Of a stretch of DNA of 64,000 bases, positions 1 to 8,723 are shown piece after piece. The stretch is from contig JAPLFQ010000005.1 in the NCBI GenBank assembly GCA_026390595.1, forward strand, positions 62,001 through 126,000, written 5' to 3'. The translations under genes and the position numbers were made by a program. The notes beneath the pieces were generated by a model that made no database searches, was not told where the DNA came from, and was given only the letters and a program-made list of their open reading frames with translations. The stretch is from Ignavibacteriales bacterium. GTDB taxonomy: Bacteria > Bacteroidota > Ignavibacteria > UBA10030. Numbering within the stretch: position 1 is the stretch's first letter; each line of letters opens with the position of its first letter.

Positions 1-204
1 CAGCTCACGAATACACCTGAGACTGAGGAAGAGACCGATATTACGGCGAATCCGGATCAGTTGAGGATCAGCCTGGAGTTTGAAAAACGCGCGAAGCCAA
101 CCGACACGGCAACGCAGGAAGTCATCGCCAGGAAGGTCAAGTATCGTTACAAGGTAACGGAAGTACCCGAAGTGAAACCGGAAGAACCAGAACCTGAGGC
201 CTGA
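1..204 (+). CDS. rpoZ: RNA polymerase omega subunit (Rpb6-like), C-terminal fragment
   Basis: This open frame enters from the left edge and ends at a TGA at 202-204, giving 67 residues of a C-terminus. The stretch FEKRAKPTDTATQEV followed by KVKYRYK resembles the C-terminal part of Bacteroidota omega subunits, where a KPT-x-(I/T)-AT-E segment precedes a short basic strand. The tail is rich in Glu and Pro. The next gene, coaBC, starts 8 bases downstream, and an omega gene directly before coaBC is common in this group, which supports the call. The N-terminal half is outside the window, so identity rests on the short motif and on context. An unrelated acidic-tailed small protein cannot be excluded. 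Confidence 0.6.
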   Translation, partial: QLTNTPETEEETDITANPDQLRISLEFEKRAKPTDTATQEVIARKVKYRYKVTEVPEVKPEEPEPEA

Positions 205-212
205 GGTACTGC

Positions 213-1427
213 GTGCTTCGCGGTAAACACATATTGGTCGGCGTCACGGGAGGTATTGCGGCATACAAGATCTGCTACCTCGTGCGCGATCTCCGCAAGG
301 CCGGGGCCGATGTGCAGGTGGTCATGACCGAGGCCGCGGCCAAATTCGTGACCCCCCTGACCTTTTCTGCCCTGTCTGGGCACGATGTCGTCAGTGATCT
401 CTGGACTCATCACCAGTCGACGGGTTCGGACATCGGAACACAGCATATCGCCCTTGCCAACTGGGCGGACGCGTTTGTGATTGCCCCCGCGTCGGCAAAC
501 ACCATTGCCAAGCTAACCTACGGTCTTTCGGACAATCTCCTGACAATTGTTGCACTCGCCAGCCGCTGCCCTATTGTTCTTGCACCGACGATGGATGCCG
601 ACATGTACCTCAACCCCGTAACTCAGCAGAATGTCTCCAAGCTGCAGGAGAGAGGGTACATTGTTGTACCACCCGATGAAGGAGAGCTTGCCAGCGGACT
701 GAAAGGCCCCGGCCGGCTCCCCGAAATCCAGATCATCATTGAAACGATCGAGCGTATGGTGGGCTCGTCGACCCAGGATCTCAAAGGAAAGAACATCCTC
801 GTTACTGCCGGCCCCACGTATGAAGCCATTGACCCGGTTCGTTTCATCGGCAACCGGTCGTCCGGCAAGATGGGATTCGCCCTTGCGAACGCTGCCGCGA
901 TGCGCGGAGCACATGTCACACTTGTCTCGGGACCCGTAAAGCTCGAGACGCCCCGCAACGTGACACGCGTCGATGTCGAATCCGCCGCGCAGATGCACGA
1001 AGCCGTCACCACGCACGCCCAGGACGTTGACGCGGTGATCATGGCCGCGGCAGTTGCGGACTTCACACCCCAGGCGGCCTCCAAGAACAAGATCAAGAAG
1101 GGCGCGGCGAAGAAAGAATTTTCCATGGATCTCACCGGCACTCCCGACATTCTCCTCTCCCTCGGTCAGAAAAAGAAGAAGGGGACTCTCCTCGTAGGGT
1201 TTGCGCTTGAAACGCAGGACGAACTCCGCAACGCACAGGAGAAACTACGAAGGAAGAATCTCGACTTCATCGTCCTGAATTCCTTGAAGGACAAAGGAGC
1301 GGGGTTTTCGGGCGACACCAACGTTGTGACGATTGTGGATAGGAAGGGTAGGGTAGAGAAGCTGCCGCTGATGTCGAAGTTCGATGTCGCAAACCAGATT
1401 TTGAACCGCGTACGAACATTACTGTAG
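213..1427 (+). CDS. coaBC: Bifunctional phosphopantothenoylcysteine decarboxylase / phosphopantothenate-cysteine ligase
   Basis: This 404-residue cytoplasmic enzyme performs two consecutive steps of coenzyme A synthesis. It joins cysteine to 4'-phosphopantothenate (CoaB) and decarboxylates the product (CoaC). The N-terminal flavoprotein half begins GVTGGIAAYK and carries HIALANWADAFVIAPASANT with the catalytic His and the PASANT signature, then PTMDADMY. The C-terminal ligase half begins ILVTAGPTYEAIDPVRFIGN, with SSGKMG and the basic SKNKIKK segment. The start is a GTG at 213, eight bases after the omega stop, so the two genes are probably one transcript. The clamp that in E. coli reads ACGDxGxGRM reads ASGLKGPGRL here, so Ser stands where the E. 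coli catalytic Cys lies. I recall ASGL as usual in Bacteroidota relatives. Length is normal for the fusion. Confidence 0.95.
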   Translation: MLRGKHILVGVTGGIAAYKICYLVRDLRKAGADVQVVMTEAAAKFVTPLTFSALSGHDVVSDLWTHHQSTGSDIGTQHIALANWADAFVIAPASANTIAKLTYGLSDNLLTIVALASRCPIVLAPTMDADMYLNPVTQQNVSKLQERGYIVVPPDEGELASGLKGPGRLPEIQIIIETIERMVGSSTQDLKGKNILVTAGPTYEAIDPVRFIGNRSSGKMGFALANAAAMRGAHVTLVSGPVKLETPRNVTRVDVESAAQMHEAVTTHAQDVDAVIMAAAVADFTPQAASKNKIKKGAAKKEFSMDLTGTPDILLSLGQKKKKGTLLVGFALETQDELRNAQEKLRRKNLDFIVLNSLKDKGAGFSGDTNVVTIVDRKGRVEKLPLMSKFDVANQILNRVRTLL

Positions 1428-1521
1428 TCCGCAACGGGATGTCGACCCACACCGCTCGTTGTCCGGAAGCGGAAGAAGGCCTCATCCATTTTTTTTGCCT
1501 TACCTTCAGACCGTCCGCCCT

Positions 1522-2343
1522 ATGTCACACGCCAACACCGAACTGACCAAACTGTTGAGCGATATTCAGAAAGCGCTTGTCCAGGAACAGGAATTGTTCG
1601 GCAACACCCTGTACACGAATCCGGAACCCCCACCCCTAACACAGGCAGGAGATGGTATGCCATCACGCAAGAAGGTTGTCCACGTCGCAAATGGTTTCGA
1701 CCTGTTTGGCGGTGCACCTGCTCCGCAAGCCATGGAGGAGAAGCTCCCGGATTTTCCGGCTGAACCGTGGATCGCCGCGCAAGACGTGAGCAGCCTCAAC
1801 GCCCAGATATGCACGTGCATGAAATGCGCCTTGGGGAGCACACGGATCAAGTTCGTGTTCGGCGTGGGAAATCCAAATGCAGATATCGTGTTCGTTGGCG
1901 AGGCGCCAGGTGCTGATGAAGACGCGCAGGGAGAGCCGTTCGTCGGCCGTGCGGGACAACTTCTTAACAAGATTCTGGAGGCTATCCATTTCAAACGGGA
2001 AGACGTGTACATCTGCAACATTTTGAAGTGCCGGCCTCCCAACAACCGCGACCCGTTGCCTGAGGAAGTCGATTCCTGTGAACCATATCTTTGGAAGCAG
2101 CTTGAGCTCCTCAAACCGAAAATTATTGTCTGCTTGGGCCGGATTGCAGGGCAAACGCTCCTCCGCACAAACGAAACCCTCGGTAATCTCCGCGGGAAGG
2201 TCCACAACTACCGCGGTATCAAGCTGGTTGTGACGTATCACCCTGCGGCTCTTCTTCGCAATCCTAACTGGAAGAAACCGACGTGGGAGGATATCCAGTG
2301 GATTAAGAAAATGCATGACGAAATGAAGGCGGAACAACCTTAG
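1522..2343 (+). CDS. Uracil-DNA glycosylase, type 4 (iron-sulfur)
   Basis: This 273-residue protein should remove uracil from DNA at the start of base excision repair. Motif A reads [20 protein letters not shown] and motif [15 protein letters not shown], both hallmarks of family 4. The four cysteines expected to hold the 4Fe-4S cluster are visible: CMKC near the start of the domain, then KCRPPNNR and DSCEPYL. About 100 residues precede the catalytic domain, rich in Pro, Gln and Glu and probably disordered; such N-terminal extensions occur in bacterial members. An in-frame start exists at 1459, but the ATG at 1522 (MSHANTEL) is preferred because the earlier residues look like translated leader. 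It stands alone after coaBC, about 95 bases downstream. Confidence 0.9.
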   Translation: MSHANTELTKLLSDIQKALVQEQELFGNTLYTNPEPPPLTQAGDGMPSRKKVVHVANGFDLFGGAPAPQAMEEKLPDFPAEPWIAAQDVSSLNAQICTCMKCALGSTRIKFVFGVGNPNADIVFVGEAPGADEDAQGEPFVGRAGQLLNKILEAIHFKREDVYICNILKCRPPNNRDPLPEEVDSCEPYLWKQLELLKPKIIVCLGRIAGQTLLRTNETLGNLRGKVHNYRGIKLVVTYHPAALLRNPNWKKPTWEDIQWIKKMHDEMKAEQP

Positions 2344-2431
2344 AACCAACTTTCCTGTTGGTCCCCTGCATCACTATCAAACAGAATGCCGGCACGACGG
2401 CGACGCCGTGAGCGCTCACAAACCACACGCT

Positions 2432-3586
2432 ATGGACAAAGACAAACAGTTTATCATAGGCCTTACACAGGCATGGCGCGATGAAATGCGCGCAGCCAAA
2501 AACTACCACGAGCTCGCGAAGATCGAAACCAACCCCGACAAACGGGGAATCCTCGTGCGGATGGCCGAAGCGGAAGAACGGCATGCGGAACGCTGGCGGG
2601 CGCGCCTCCGCGAACTCGGTGCCGACCCGGGAAAGTACAAGGAGTCTCTTGTCGACCGGCTCCGCCGCTGGACATTGCTGAAAAGCGACTCAACCGTCGC
2701 AGCCAAAATGCTCGAAGCGGGAGAAGGCGAAGCGGACAAGCTGTACGACGTCCTGATGACATCCGCAACGTCGCAAAACGACCGCAATGCTCTTCTCGAG
2801 GCACAACGCGAAGAACGTTCGCACACCCGCATGCTCGAAGAATTTGAAGGATCTCCTGCCCAACCGCAGGGTCGTCTTGACACTATGTTGAGGCGCGAAA
2901 CGTGGCACGTCCGTGCGGGAGGATGGATCGGTCAGGCGATCTATGGCGTCAACGACGGCCTCGGAGCTGCATTCGGCGTGGTGAGCGGCGTTTCCGGCGC
3001 AACCCAGGCGAACGGTGAGTTCGTTCTCCTCAGCGGATTCGCAACCATGATAGCGTCGGCGCTTTCGATGGGCAGCGGCGCGTACCTCGCTATGAAGTCT
3101 GAGCGGGAAGTATATGAAGCGGAGGTAGAGCGCGAAAAACTCGAGATCGAGAACAACCCTCAGGAGGAACTCGAGGAACTTGAACTTTTCTATCAGTTGA
3201 AGGGTTTTACCGAAGCCGAAGCGAAGACCATGGCGCTACGGCTGTCTGAAAAGCCGGATCAATTCCTCAAGACCCTTGTACACGAAGAACTGGGTCTCTC
3301 AGAAGAATCGTTCCCGAACGAATGGCGCGCATCAATCAGCGCGACCGTAAGCACGGCAATCGGAGCTTCCATTCCCGTACTTCCGTTCCTCTTCACTTCG
3401 GGAACGACAGCCTTGATCATTTCGCTCATCGTGAGCACCCTTGCCCATTTTCTCGTCGGCGCGTCGAAGGTCCTTGTCACCGGCCGGTCATGGGTGAAGA
3501 GCGGCCTCGAAATGACTCTGGTCGGTCTTGGTGAAGCGGCAATTACCTACGCAATCGGATTGCTTGTCGCCCCGGCGCTTCGATAG
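2432..3586 (+). CDS. MbfA-like ferritin-domain VIT1/CCC1 iron transporter
   Basis: This 384-residue protein joins a ferritin-like N-terminal domain (about residues 1-140, helices with EERHAERW and EEREHTR-type Glu/His motifs such as REERSHTRMLEEFE) to a VIT1/CCC1 membrane domain. The membrane part begins near GQAIYGVNDGLGAAFG, the family signature, and contains about five hydrophobic segments with a long acidic cytosolic loop (YEAEVEREKLEIENNPQEEL) that in the family binds metal. Membrane-bound ferritins of this architecture export iron or manganese from the cytoplasm under high-iron or peroxide stress. The ATG at 2432 is preferred; a GTG at 2408 in frame would add eight residues. No Fur-like site was recognised upstream. 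Confidence 0.85.
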   Translation: MDKDKQFIIGLTQAWRDEMRAAKNYHELAKIETNPDKRGILVRMAEAEERHAERWRARLRELGADPGKYKESLVDRLRRWTLLKSDSTVAAKMLEAGEGEADKLYDVLMTSATSQNDRNALLEAQREERSHTRMLEEFEGSPAQPQGRLDTMLRRETWHVRAGGWIGQAIYGVNDGLGAAFGVVSGVSGATQANGEFVLLSGFATMIASALSMGSGAYLAMKSEREVYEAEVEREKLEIENNPQEELEELELFYQLKGFTEAEAKTMALRLSEKPDQFLKTLVHEELGLSEESFPNEWRASISATVSTAIGASIPVLPFLFTSGTTALIISLIVSTLAHFLVGASKVLVTGRSWVKSGLEMTLVGLGEAAITYAIGLLVAPALR

Positions 3587-3630
3587 GCGATTTCCAGAAG
3601 GGCTCGACGAGACGGAATGGACGTACACGC

Positions 3631-4149
3631 ATGACACAATCAAAACCTCTGCGATTCATCGCGACTCTGGAAAAGTCCACCAACAAGCTTTGGGGTTCTC
3701 ATCTGTGCGTACCGCAATCGGTCGCGAAAAAGTTGGTGCGCGAGGGCTCGCGCCGGGTCCTTCGCACGCTGAACGGCTCCGAATCACATCAGTGCGCCTT
3801 GCTGCCGTACGGTGATGGCGCCTTTGTGCTTTCCGTGAACAATAAATGGTGCAAGACTCTGAACCTGGAAATCGGTTCCGACGTGAGAGTCGGGTTGCAG
3901 CGGGACGAAAGCGCATACGGCCTCCCCGTCCCGGCGGAATTGAAGGAGTTGTTTCGGCAGGACGCAGAAGGCAACCGGTTGTTTCACGCATTGACACCCG
4001 GACGCCAGCGCACTTTGTTGTATATCGTTGGATCGGCTCGCCATTCTGAAGAACGAGCACGCACAGCCAGCATCATCGTGCGGCACCTTCAGGACAACAA
4101 CGGAAAGGTGAACCGCAAACAGTTGAACCAATCGTTGAAACGCCGATAA
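3631..4149 (+). CDS. YdeI / DUF1905 family protein
   Basis: This 172-residue soluble protein has two parts. Residues about 5-95 fit DUF1905, a small beta-barrel-like domain (FIATLEKSTNKLWGSHLCVP). Residues about 105-172 fit the YdeI/OmpD-associated tail, recognisable by ALTPGRQRTLLYIVGSAR followed by basic residues. Members have been linked to tolerance of bacteriocins or antimicrobial peptides in some bacteria, but the biochemical role is unknown. It begins 44 bases after the iron transporter and is followed 24 bases later by a small zinc-ribbon gene on the same strand, so cotranscription is plausible. No signal peptide or membrane segment is present. Confidence 0.75.
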   Translation: MTQSKPLRFIATLEKSTNKLWGSHLCVPQSVAKKLVREGSRRVLRTLNGSESHQCALLPYGDGAFVLSVNNKWCKTLNLEIGSDVRVGLQRDESAYGLPVPAELKELFRQDAEGNRLFHALTPGRQRTLLYIVGSARHSEERARTASIIVRHLQDNNGKVNRKQLNQSLKRR

Positions 4150-4173
4150 TTCGTCTGAAGGGAGCGCAGTGCG

Positions 4174-4431
4174 ATGACGTACACGAATTGCCAGAGTTGC
4201 GGGATGCCCAGGTCGAAAGACCCGCAGGGGGGCGGTACCGAATCGGATGGCAGCAAGAGTCTGATGTACTGCAGTCGTTGTTATGAACGTGGAACGTTCA
4301 CTCGCCCCGATATCACCGCACAGCAGATGATCGATCTGGTGAGGGGAAAGATGAAAGAGATGCACATTCCGGGTTTCCTGGCGTACTTCATTGTGAAGAA
4401 GATCCCAAAACTGAAGCGGTGGGCGGGGTGA
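4174..4431 (+). CDS. Small zinc-ribbon protein
   Basis: An 85-residue protein starts at ATG 4174 behind a GGGAG ribosome site. The N-terminus holds a treble-type metal site: CQSCGMP at residues about 6-12 and YCSRCYERG at about 33-41, a CxxC pair repeated, as in the putative zinc-ribbon family PF12674. The second half is a short helix region (TAQQMIDLVRGKMKEM) ending in basic residues. These proteins are widespread in bacteria beside stress and small-molecule-binding genes, and their function is not established. Here it sits between the YdeI-like gene and an SRPBCC gene. Confidence 0.75.
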   Translation: MTYTNCQSCGMPRSKDPQGGGTESDGSKSLMYCSRCYERGTFTRPDITAQQMIDLVRGKMKEMHIPGFLAYFIVKKIPKLKRWAG

Positions 4432-4432
4432 G

Positions 4433-4469
4433 GAGTAGTGGAGTATAGAAGTCGATGAGTAGTGGAGTA
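4433..4469. repeat. Short direct repeat GAGTAGTGGAGTA x2
   Basis: The 13-mer GAGTAGTGGAGTA occurs at 4433-4445 and again at 4457-4469, 24 bases apart, in the spacer after the zinc-ribbon gene. It is a tiny repeat with no open frame. GGAGTAGTGGAGTA-like strings scattered between genes are familiar in environmental Bacteroidota, but I cannot show that here. Confidence 0.6.
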
Positions 4470-4514
4470 ATAGATAAATCGAGTCCTGGTCAGTGAACGG
4501 TTCATGACGGGATC

Positions 4515-5018
4515 TTGGCGAGCCGAGACGTTGAATCAGAAGAATTTCAAAGCCGAGCGGTTTCGAGGAGGGCGACAATCACGTTGAATGACGCCATCGC
4601 GCTGGTATTTCCGCTCTTCGGTCCGATTGAAGAAAAGAAATGGGCGGACGGCTGGGACCCTGTCGCTCTGTACCCGGCATCGGGAAATCTGGAGGAAGGG
4701 ATGGTTTTCAGAACACCCGGACATGAGGAACATGAGAACCAGTTTTTCTGGATTGTCTCAAAGTATCAGCCGGCAAACTTTGTCGTCGAGTACGTTGTTT
4801 CAACCCCAAACCGGTACTGGGTCATACACATTCAATGTGCTGGCGTGTCTGAGCATGAGACGATGGCGACGATTACGTACATATACACCGGATTGAATGA
4901 TTTGGGAAACGAGATCAATCGTCAGGCAATCGAGAACATGTACAAGGACAATCTCAGTGATTGGGAAGAGGCGATCAACTACTATCTGAAGACGGGGACC
5001 ACGCTGCCTCAACACTGA
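4515..5018 (+). CDS. SRPBCC-fold (START/Bet v1-like) protein
   Basis: This protein of up to 167 residues looks like a cytoplasmic SRPBCC-domain protein, a hydrophobic-ligand-binding fold. Features are a DAIALVFPLFGPIEEKKWADGW entry helix region, repeated beta strands (FFWIVSKYQPANFVVEYV, YWVIHIQC, ATITYIYTG) and a long C-terminal helix with NMYKDNLSDWEEAINYYL. Ligand and role are unknown. The start is uncertain: the frame is open from a TTG at 4515, no ATG is available before the conserved domain, and a second TTG within TITLNDA is possible. It is followed 12 bases later by an NTF2-like gene in the same direction. Confidence 0.65.
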   Translation: MASRDVESEEFQSRAVSRRATITLNDAIALVFPLFGPIEEKKWADGWDPVALYPASGNLEEGMVFRTPGHEEHENQFFWIVSKYQPANFVVEYVVSTPNRYWVIHIQCAGVSEHETMATITYIYTGLNDLGNEINRQAIENMYKDNLSDWEEAINYYLKTGTTLPQH

Positions 5019-5030
5019 GGCGCGCAGAGC

Positions 5031-5450
5031 ATGGCATACCCTGGGGGGGCTGCAAATTCGACGGACGCCACTATGAACGAAGCAACTGCTACAATAGAAG
5101 CCGTGAACGAGAGAATCGAGGAGGCGGTGGTCTCAAAGGACTTTGCCTCCCTCAGCGTTTTGTATGCTGATGATTTTGTGTTCACCCATGGAACCGGCCT
5201 CGTCCAGACCAAGCACCAGTGGCTCGATTCACTGACAAGCAACGAGACCCGCTTTCTTTCCCGGCAGCTGGATCCGCCGTCCATCGAATTCCATGGTGAC
5301 ACCGCCCAGGTCACAGGACAACTGCACGTGCACCGGCAGTCGAAGGATGGCGATGCAAAATACGGTATTCGGTATGTTCGTGTCTATTCGATGAGGACCG
5401 GGTTGTGGCAGCTGGTTTCTCATCACACCATCGCGCAGTGGGATGCATAA
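5031..5450 (+). CDS. NTF2-like / DUF4440 family protein
   Basis: This 139-residue protein has the cone-shaped NTF2/SnoaL fold pattern: an N-terminal helix (IEAVNERIEEAVVSKDFASL), the YADDFVFTHGTG strand-turn typical of DUF4440, and three long strands ending WQLVSHHTIAQW. Family members include enzymes and small-ligand binders, so substrate cannot be stated. An alternative ATG at 5073 (MNEATATIE) starts right at the domain and may be the true start. Neither has a strong ribosome site. Its stop overlaps the next gene by 8 bases, which suggests translational coupling. Confidence 0.65.
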   Translation: MAYPGGAANSTDATMNEATATIEAVNERIEEAVVSKDFASLSVLYADDFVFTHGTGLVQTKHQWLDSLTSNETRFLSRQLDPPSIEFHGDTAQVTGQLHVHRQSKDGDAKYGIRYVRVYSMRTGLWQLVSHHTIAQWDA

Positions 5451-6318
5451 CACGTTGCCGGAGCAACCGCAGAATGCAATGAAACGGATTGACCCAATTC
5501 ATATTGCTCATCTTCTTCCTGAGCTCGACCGGTTGCTACTCGAGTGCCTGAGGAATCTCTCTCCGGGCGATTGGGAACGCCGGACTGTCGCTCCACAGTG
5601 GAGCGTCAAGGACGTGGCAGCGCATCTGCTTGACAGTAATTTCCGTTCATTGTCCATGCTTCGCGATGGATACCGGAGTGGAAATCCGGGCAGTTCTGAT
5701 TCGTACGATGACCTCGTTGTCTTTCTCAACAAGCTCAACGCAGATTGGGTCAGGGCTTTTCGGCGAGTCAGCCCGGCAGTCCTGACAGATCTGCTGGAGA
5801 TTTCAGGAAGACAGTTTTGCGAGTATATGCAGTCCCTTGACCCGGCTGCCCCGGCGGTGTGGTCAGTTGCGTGGGCGGGAGAATCGCAATCACAGAACTG
5901 GTTCCATGTGGCTCGTGAATACACAGAAAAATGGCATCACCAGCAGCAGATACGTTTCTCAATCGGAGATGAGCACGTTCTCCTGACGGAACGACTCTAT
6001 CTGCCGTATCTGGATACTTCCATGAGAGGATTGCCGCATCACTATCGGGGTGTGAACGCCGTGGAGGGGACGACGATCTGCTTTTCCGTCAGCGGGTTGA
6101 TCGGGGCACGGTGGTATCTCGTTCGCGCCAACAACAGATGGGAATTGTTTTCGGCGTGTGACACGAATATCTCTTGTTCAGTCGAAATCGACAAGAGCGT
6201 AGCCTGGAGAATTGTTACGAAAGGCATCAGTACATCCGAAGCGCAATCTCATGTTCATATTGAAGGGGAGCACAAACTCGGCAACCATATTCTCGGCATG
6301 ATCGCGGTGATGGCATAG
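5443..6318 (+). CDS. DinB-superfamily / maleylpyruvate isomerase N-domain protein
   Basis: This 291-residue protein matches the mycothiol-dependent maleylpyruvate isomerase-like fold, a four-helix DinB-type bundle. The helix WSVKDVAAHLLDSNFR supplies the first metal His, and HVAREYTEKWHHQQQIR supplies the later His pair. The C-terminal third is a beta-rich domain (GTTICFSVSGLIGARWYLVR) like the SCP2-like or MDMPI C-domain. Such proteins are metal-dependent thiol transferases or unknown enzymes. Mycothiol is not expected outside actinobacteria, so another thiol cofactor or a different reaction is likely. The start ATG lies inside the preceding NTF2-like gene. Confidence 0.7.
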   Translation: MHNTLPEQPQNAMKRIDPIHIAHLLPELDRLLLECLRNLSPGDWERRTVAPQWSVKDVAAHLLDSNFRSLSMLRDGYRSGNPGSSDSYDDLVVFLNKLNADWVRAFRRVSPAVLTDLLEISGRQFCEYMQSLDPAAPAVWSVAWAGESQSQNWFHVAREYTEKWHHQQQIRFSIGDEHVLLTERLYLPYLDTSMRGLPHHYRGVNAVEGTTICFSVSGLIGARWYLVRANNRWELFSACDTNISCSVEIDKSVAWRIVTKGISTSEAQSHVHIEGEHKLGNHILGMIAVMA

Positions 6319-6347
6319 GTTTGGAAGCAGCAACCGGAGAGTGTGAG

Positions 6348-6965
6348 ATGCTTCTTTATTTGATTCAGGGAATAACATTTGGCTTCGCCGCCGCCGTCCA
6401 GCCCGGACCGTTCCAGACATACCTTCTGTCACGGGCGCTGCACCATGGATGGCGACGCACCCTCCCGGCAGCCTTCGCGCCGCTCGTGAGCGACGGACCG
6501 ATCATTCTGCTCGTGTTGGTGGTATTGAACAGCATTCCCGTTTGGTGGGAACGGATACTTCAAGCTGCCGGTGGAGTATTTCTGCTGTATCTCGCGTTCG
6601 GGACATTCAAGTCGTGGCGTGATTTCAGTATGAAATCCTCTCCTGTGGCAGAGTCGGGAGGAATGAGCCTGCTCAAGGCCTCTCTTGTCAATGTGCTGAA
6701 CCCCAACCCGTACCTGGGTTGGATGCTCGTCATGGGACCTCTTCTCATGAAGGGCTGGCGCGAGGCACCTGCACATGGAATAGCCCTGATGATCGGGTTC
6801 TACGGAACCATCGTGCTGGGAGGTGCTGCAATCGTCATCCTGTTTTCTTCAGCTAGGGCACTCGGGCCGCAATTGAACCGGTCTCTGCTTGGCATTTCGG
6901 CAATTGGCCTGGCGCTTCTTGGCTTGTATCAGCTCTGGCAGGGAACCACTGGCAGTTGGTTATAA
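6348..6965 (+). CDS. LysE-family amino-acid/metabolite exporter
   Basis: This 205-residue inner-membrane protein has about six hydrophobic segments. The first carries GITFGFAAAVQPGPFQTYLL, the LysE/RhtB signature with PGP, and the middle carries LLKASLVNVLNPNPYLGWM with the family N-x-NP-P motif. LysE proteins export amino acids or related metabolites using the proton gradient; the substrate cannot be told from sequence. The ATG at 6348 follows GGAGAGTGTGAG and is chosen over a TTG at 6321. The gene follows the DinB-like gene by 29 bases and may share its transcript. Confidence 0.85.
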   Translation: MLLYLIQGITFGFAAAVQPGPFQTYLLSRALHHGWRRTLPAAFAPLVSDGPIILLVLVVLNSIPVWWERILQAAGGVFLLYLAFGTFKSWRDFSMKSSPVAESGGMSLLKASLVNVLNPNPYLGWMLVMGPLLMKGWREAPAHGIALMIGFYGTIVLGGAAIVILFSSARALGPQLNRSLLGISAIGLALLGLYQLWQGTTGSWL

Positions 6966-7010
6966 TCCCGGTTCATTGGATCATCATGCAGTTGAGAGGA
7001 AGGGAAACCG

Positions 7011-8699
7011 TTGCACCAACGTCTTGAGCCAAAACTGTTTTCTATTCTCCGCAAGGGGTACACGAGAAAAGAGCTGGCATCAGATCTCGTGGCCGGTGTC
7101 ATTGTCGGCATCGTTGCATTGCCGCTTGCCATCGCTTTCGCCATTGCATCGGGCGTCAAACCGGAGCAGGGGTTGTACACTGCCGTCATTGCGGGACTGG
7201 TCGTCTCGGTGTTCGGCGGCAGCCGTGTTCAGATCGCCGGACCGACAGGCGCATTCATTGTTATCGTCTACGGCATTGTGCAGAAATTTGGATACGACGG
7301 CCTGGCCGTTGCAACTCTCATGGCCGGGGTTTTTCTTATCATCATGGGTCTTGCAAGGCTGGGCACACTCCTCAAGTTCATACCATACCCGCTGACGGTC
7401 GGTTTCACGAGCGGGATCGCCCTGATCATTTTCACGTCGCAGATCAACGATTTCCTGGGCCTGCACATCCGGAACCTACCTTCGAATTTCTTCGAGAAGT
7501 GGTATGTGTACGCGCAGAGTCTTCGCGTCATTGATGTCAATTCACTTCTTGTGGGGCTGGGCTCTCTTCTCATTCTTGTGTTTTGGCCCCGTGTTTCGCA
7601 CCGGATCCCGGGCCCCCTCGTGGCCCTTCTTGCTGCCACCGCTGTGGTTCAGATCTTCAAAATTCCGGTTGAGACGATAGGATCCAGGTTTGGCAGCGTA
7701 GCACATGGACTTCCCGCGCCTCATTTCCCAAAGGTGACATGGCACATGGTCACCAGTCTCGTTTCTCCCGCAATCACCATCGCGCTCCTCGGATCAATTG
7801 AGTCGTTGCTTTCCGCTGTCGTGGCCGACGGCATGATCCGCACGCGCCACCGATCCAACATGGAATTGATAGCACAGGGAGCAGCGAACATCCTGTCGCC
7901 GCTGTTTGGCGGTATTCCGGCCACCGGCGCCATAGCGCGAACGGCGACAAACGTGAAAAACGGGGGTCGAACTCCTGTCGCCGGCATCGTCCACGCAGTT
8001 ACTCTGTTTCTCATCATGATTTTCTTTGGCCGCTGGGCATCGCTGATTCCTTTTCCCGCGCTGGCCGCTATCCTCGTCGTTGTCTCATACAACATGAGCG
8101 AGTGGCATTCGTTCATGAAAGTCCTCCGAAGCCCGATGAGCGATGTCGCGGTCCTGCTTGTGACGTTCGCATTGACCGTGATCGTTGACCTCACCGTGGC
8201 AATCGAAGTTGGCATCGTGTTGGCCGCTCTTCTCTTCATGAAACGAATGTCGGAGGTCAGCCAGGTAAACGCCATCACACGGGATCTACAGGAAGAACGG
8301 GAAGAAGAAGAAACCGCAGGCCCGAAGCGTGCAATTCCGGAAGGAGTTGAGGTCTTCGAAGTGTACGGGACGCTCTTTTTTGGGGCCGTCGATCAATTCA
8401 CCGAATCGATACGCTTCATCGAGAAAAAACCCTCGGTCCTCATCCTTGAAACCCGCAATCTCCTTGCCGTTGACGCGACCGGGCTGCGCGCACTCGATGA
8501 GCTTTACTCTCAACTCTCGCACCAGCAAACGCACTTTATTATCTCAGGAATTCACAAGCAGCCTCTGTTTGCAGTGCAAGGGTCGGGCCTCCTCGATCGC
8601 GTCGGCGAAGACAATATCTGCGGAGACCTTGATGAAGCACTGGAAAGAGCCAGCGTTCTCACAGAGCAGCGTGAACCGCCCGCATTGCAGCCGGATTGA
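7011..8699 (+). CDS. SulP-family anion transporter with STAS domain
   Basis: This 562-residue permease moves inorganic anions such as sulfate or bicarbonate across the inner membrane. Around a dozen hydrophobic helices run from residue about 25 to 420, starting with DLVAGVIVGIVALPLAIAFA and GLYTAVIAGLVVSVFGGS, the SulP signature, and containing GGIPATGAIARTATNVKNGG. A cytoplasmic STAS domain fills the C-terminus (about 440-550: VFEVYGTLFFGAVDQF, ETRNLLAVDATGLRALDEL). The frame has no upstream ATG; a TTG at 7011 behind GAGAGGAAGGG is the likely start. The neighbours do not show which anion is carried. A small methyltransferase gene follows 24 bases later. Confidence 0.9.
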   Translation: MHQRLEPKLFSILRKGYTRKELASDLVAGVIVGIVALPLAIAFAIASGVKPEQGLYTAVIAGLVVSVFGGSRVQIAGPTGAFIVIVYGIVQKFGYDGLAVATLMAGVFLIIMGLARLGTLLKFIPYPLTVGFTSGIALIIFTSQINDFLGLHIRNLPSNFFEKWYVYAQSLRVIDVNSLLVGLGSLLILVFWPRVSHRIPGPLVALLAATAVVQIFKIPVETIGSRFGSVAHGLPAPHFPKVTWHMVTSLVSPAITIALLGSIESLLSAVVADGMIRTRHRSNMELIAQGAANILSPLFGGIPATGAIARTATNVKNGGRTPVAGIVHAVTLFLIMIFFGRWASLIPFPALAAILVVVSYNMSEWHSFMKVLRSPMSDVAVLLVTFALTVIVDLTVAIEVGIVLAALLFMKRMSEVSQVNAITRDLQEEREEEETAGPKRAIPEGVEVFEVYGTLFFGAVDQFTESIRFIEKKPSVLILETRNLLAVDATGLRALDELYSQLSHQQTHFIISGIHKQPLFAVQGSGLLDRVGEDNICGDLDEALERASVLTEQREPPALQPD

Positions 8700-8723
8700 C
8701 CACAGCAAAAGGACAATAACGTC

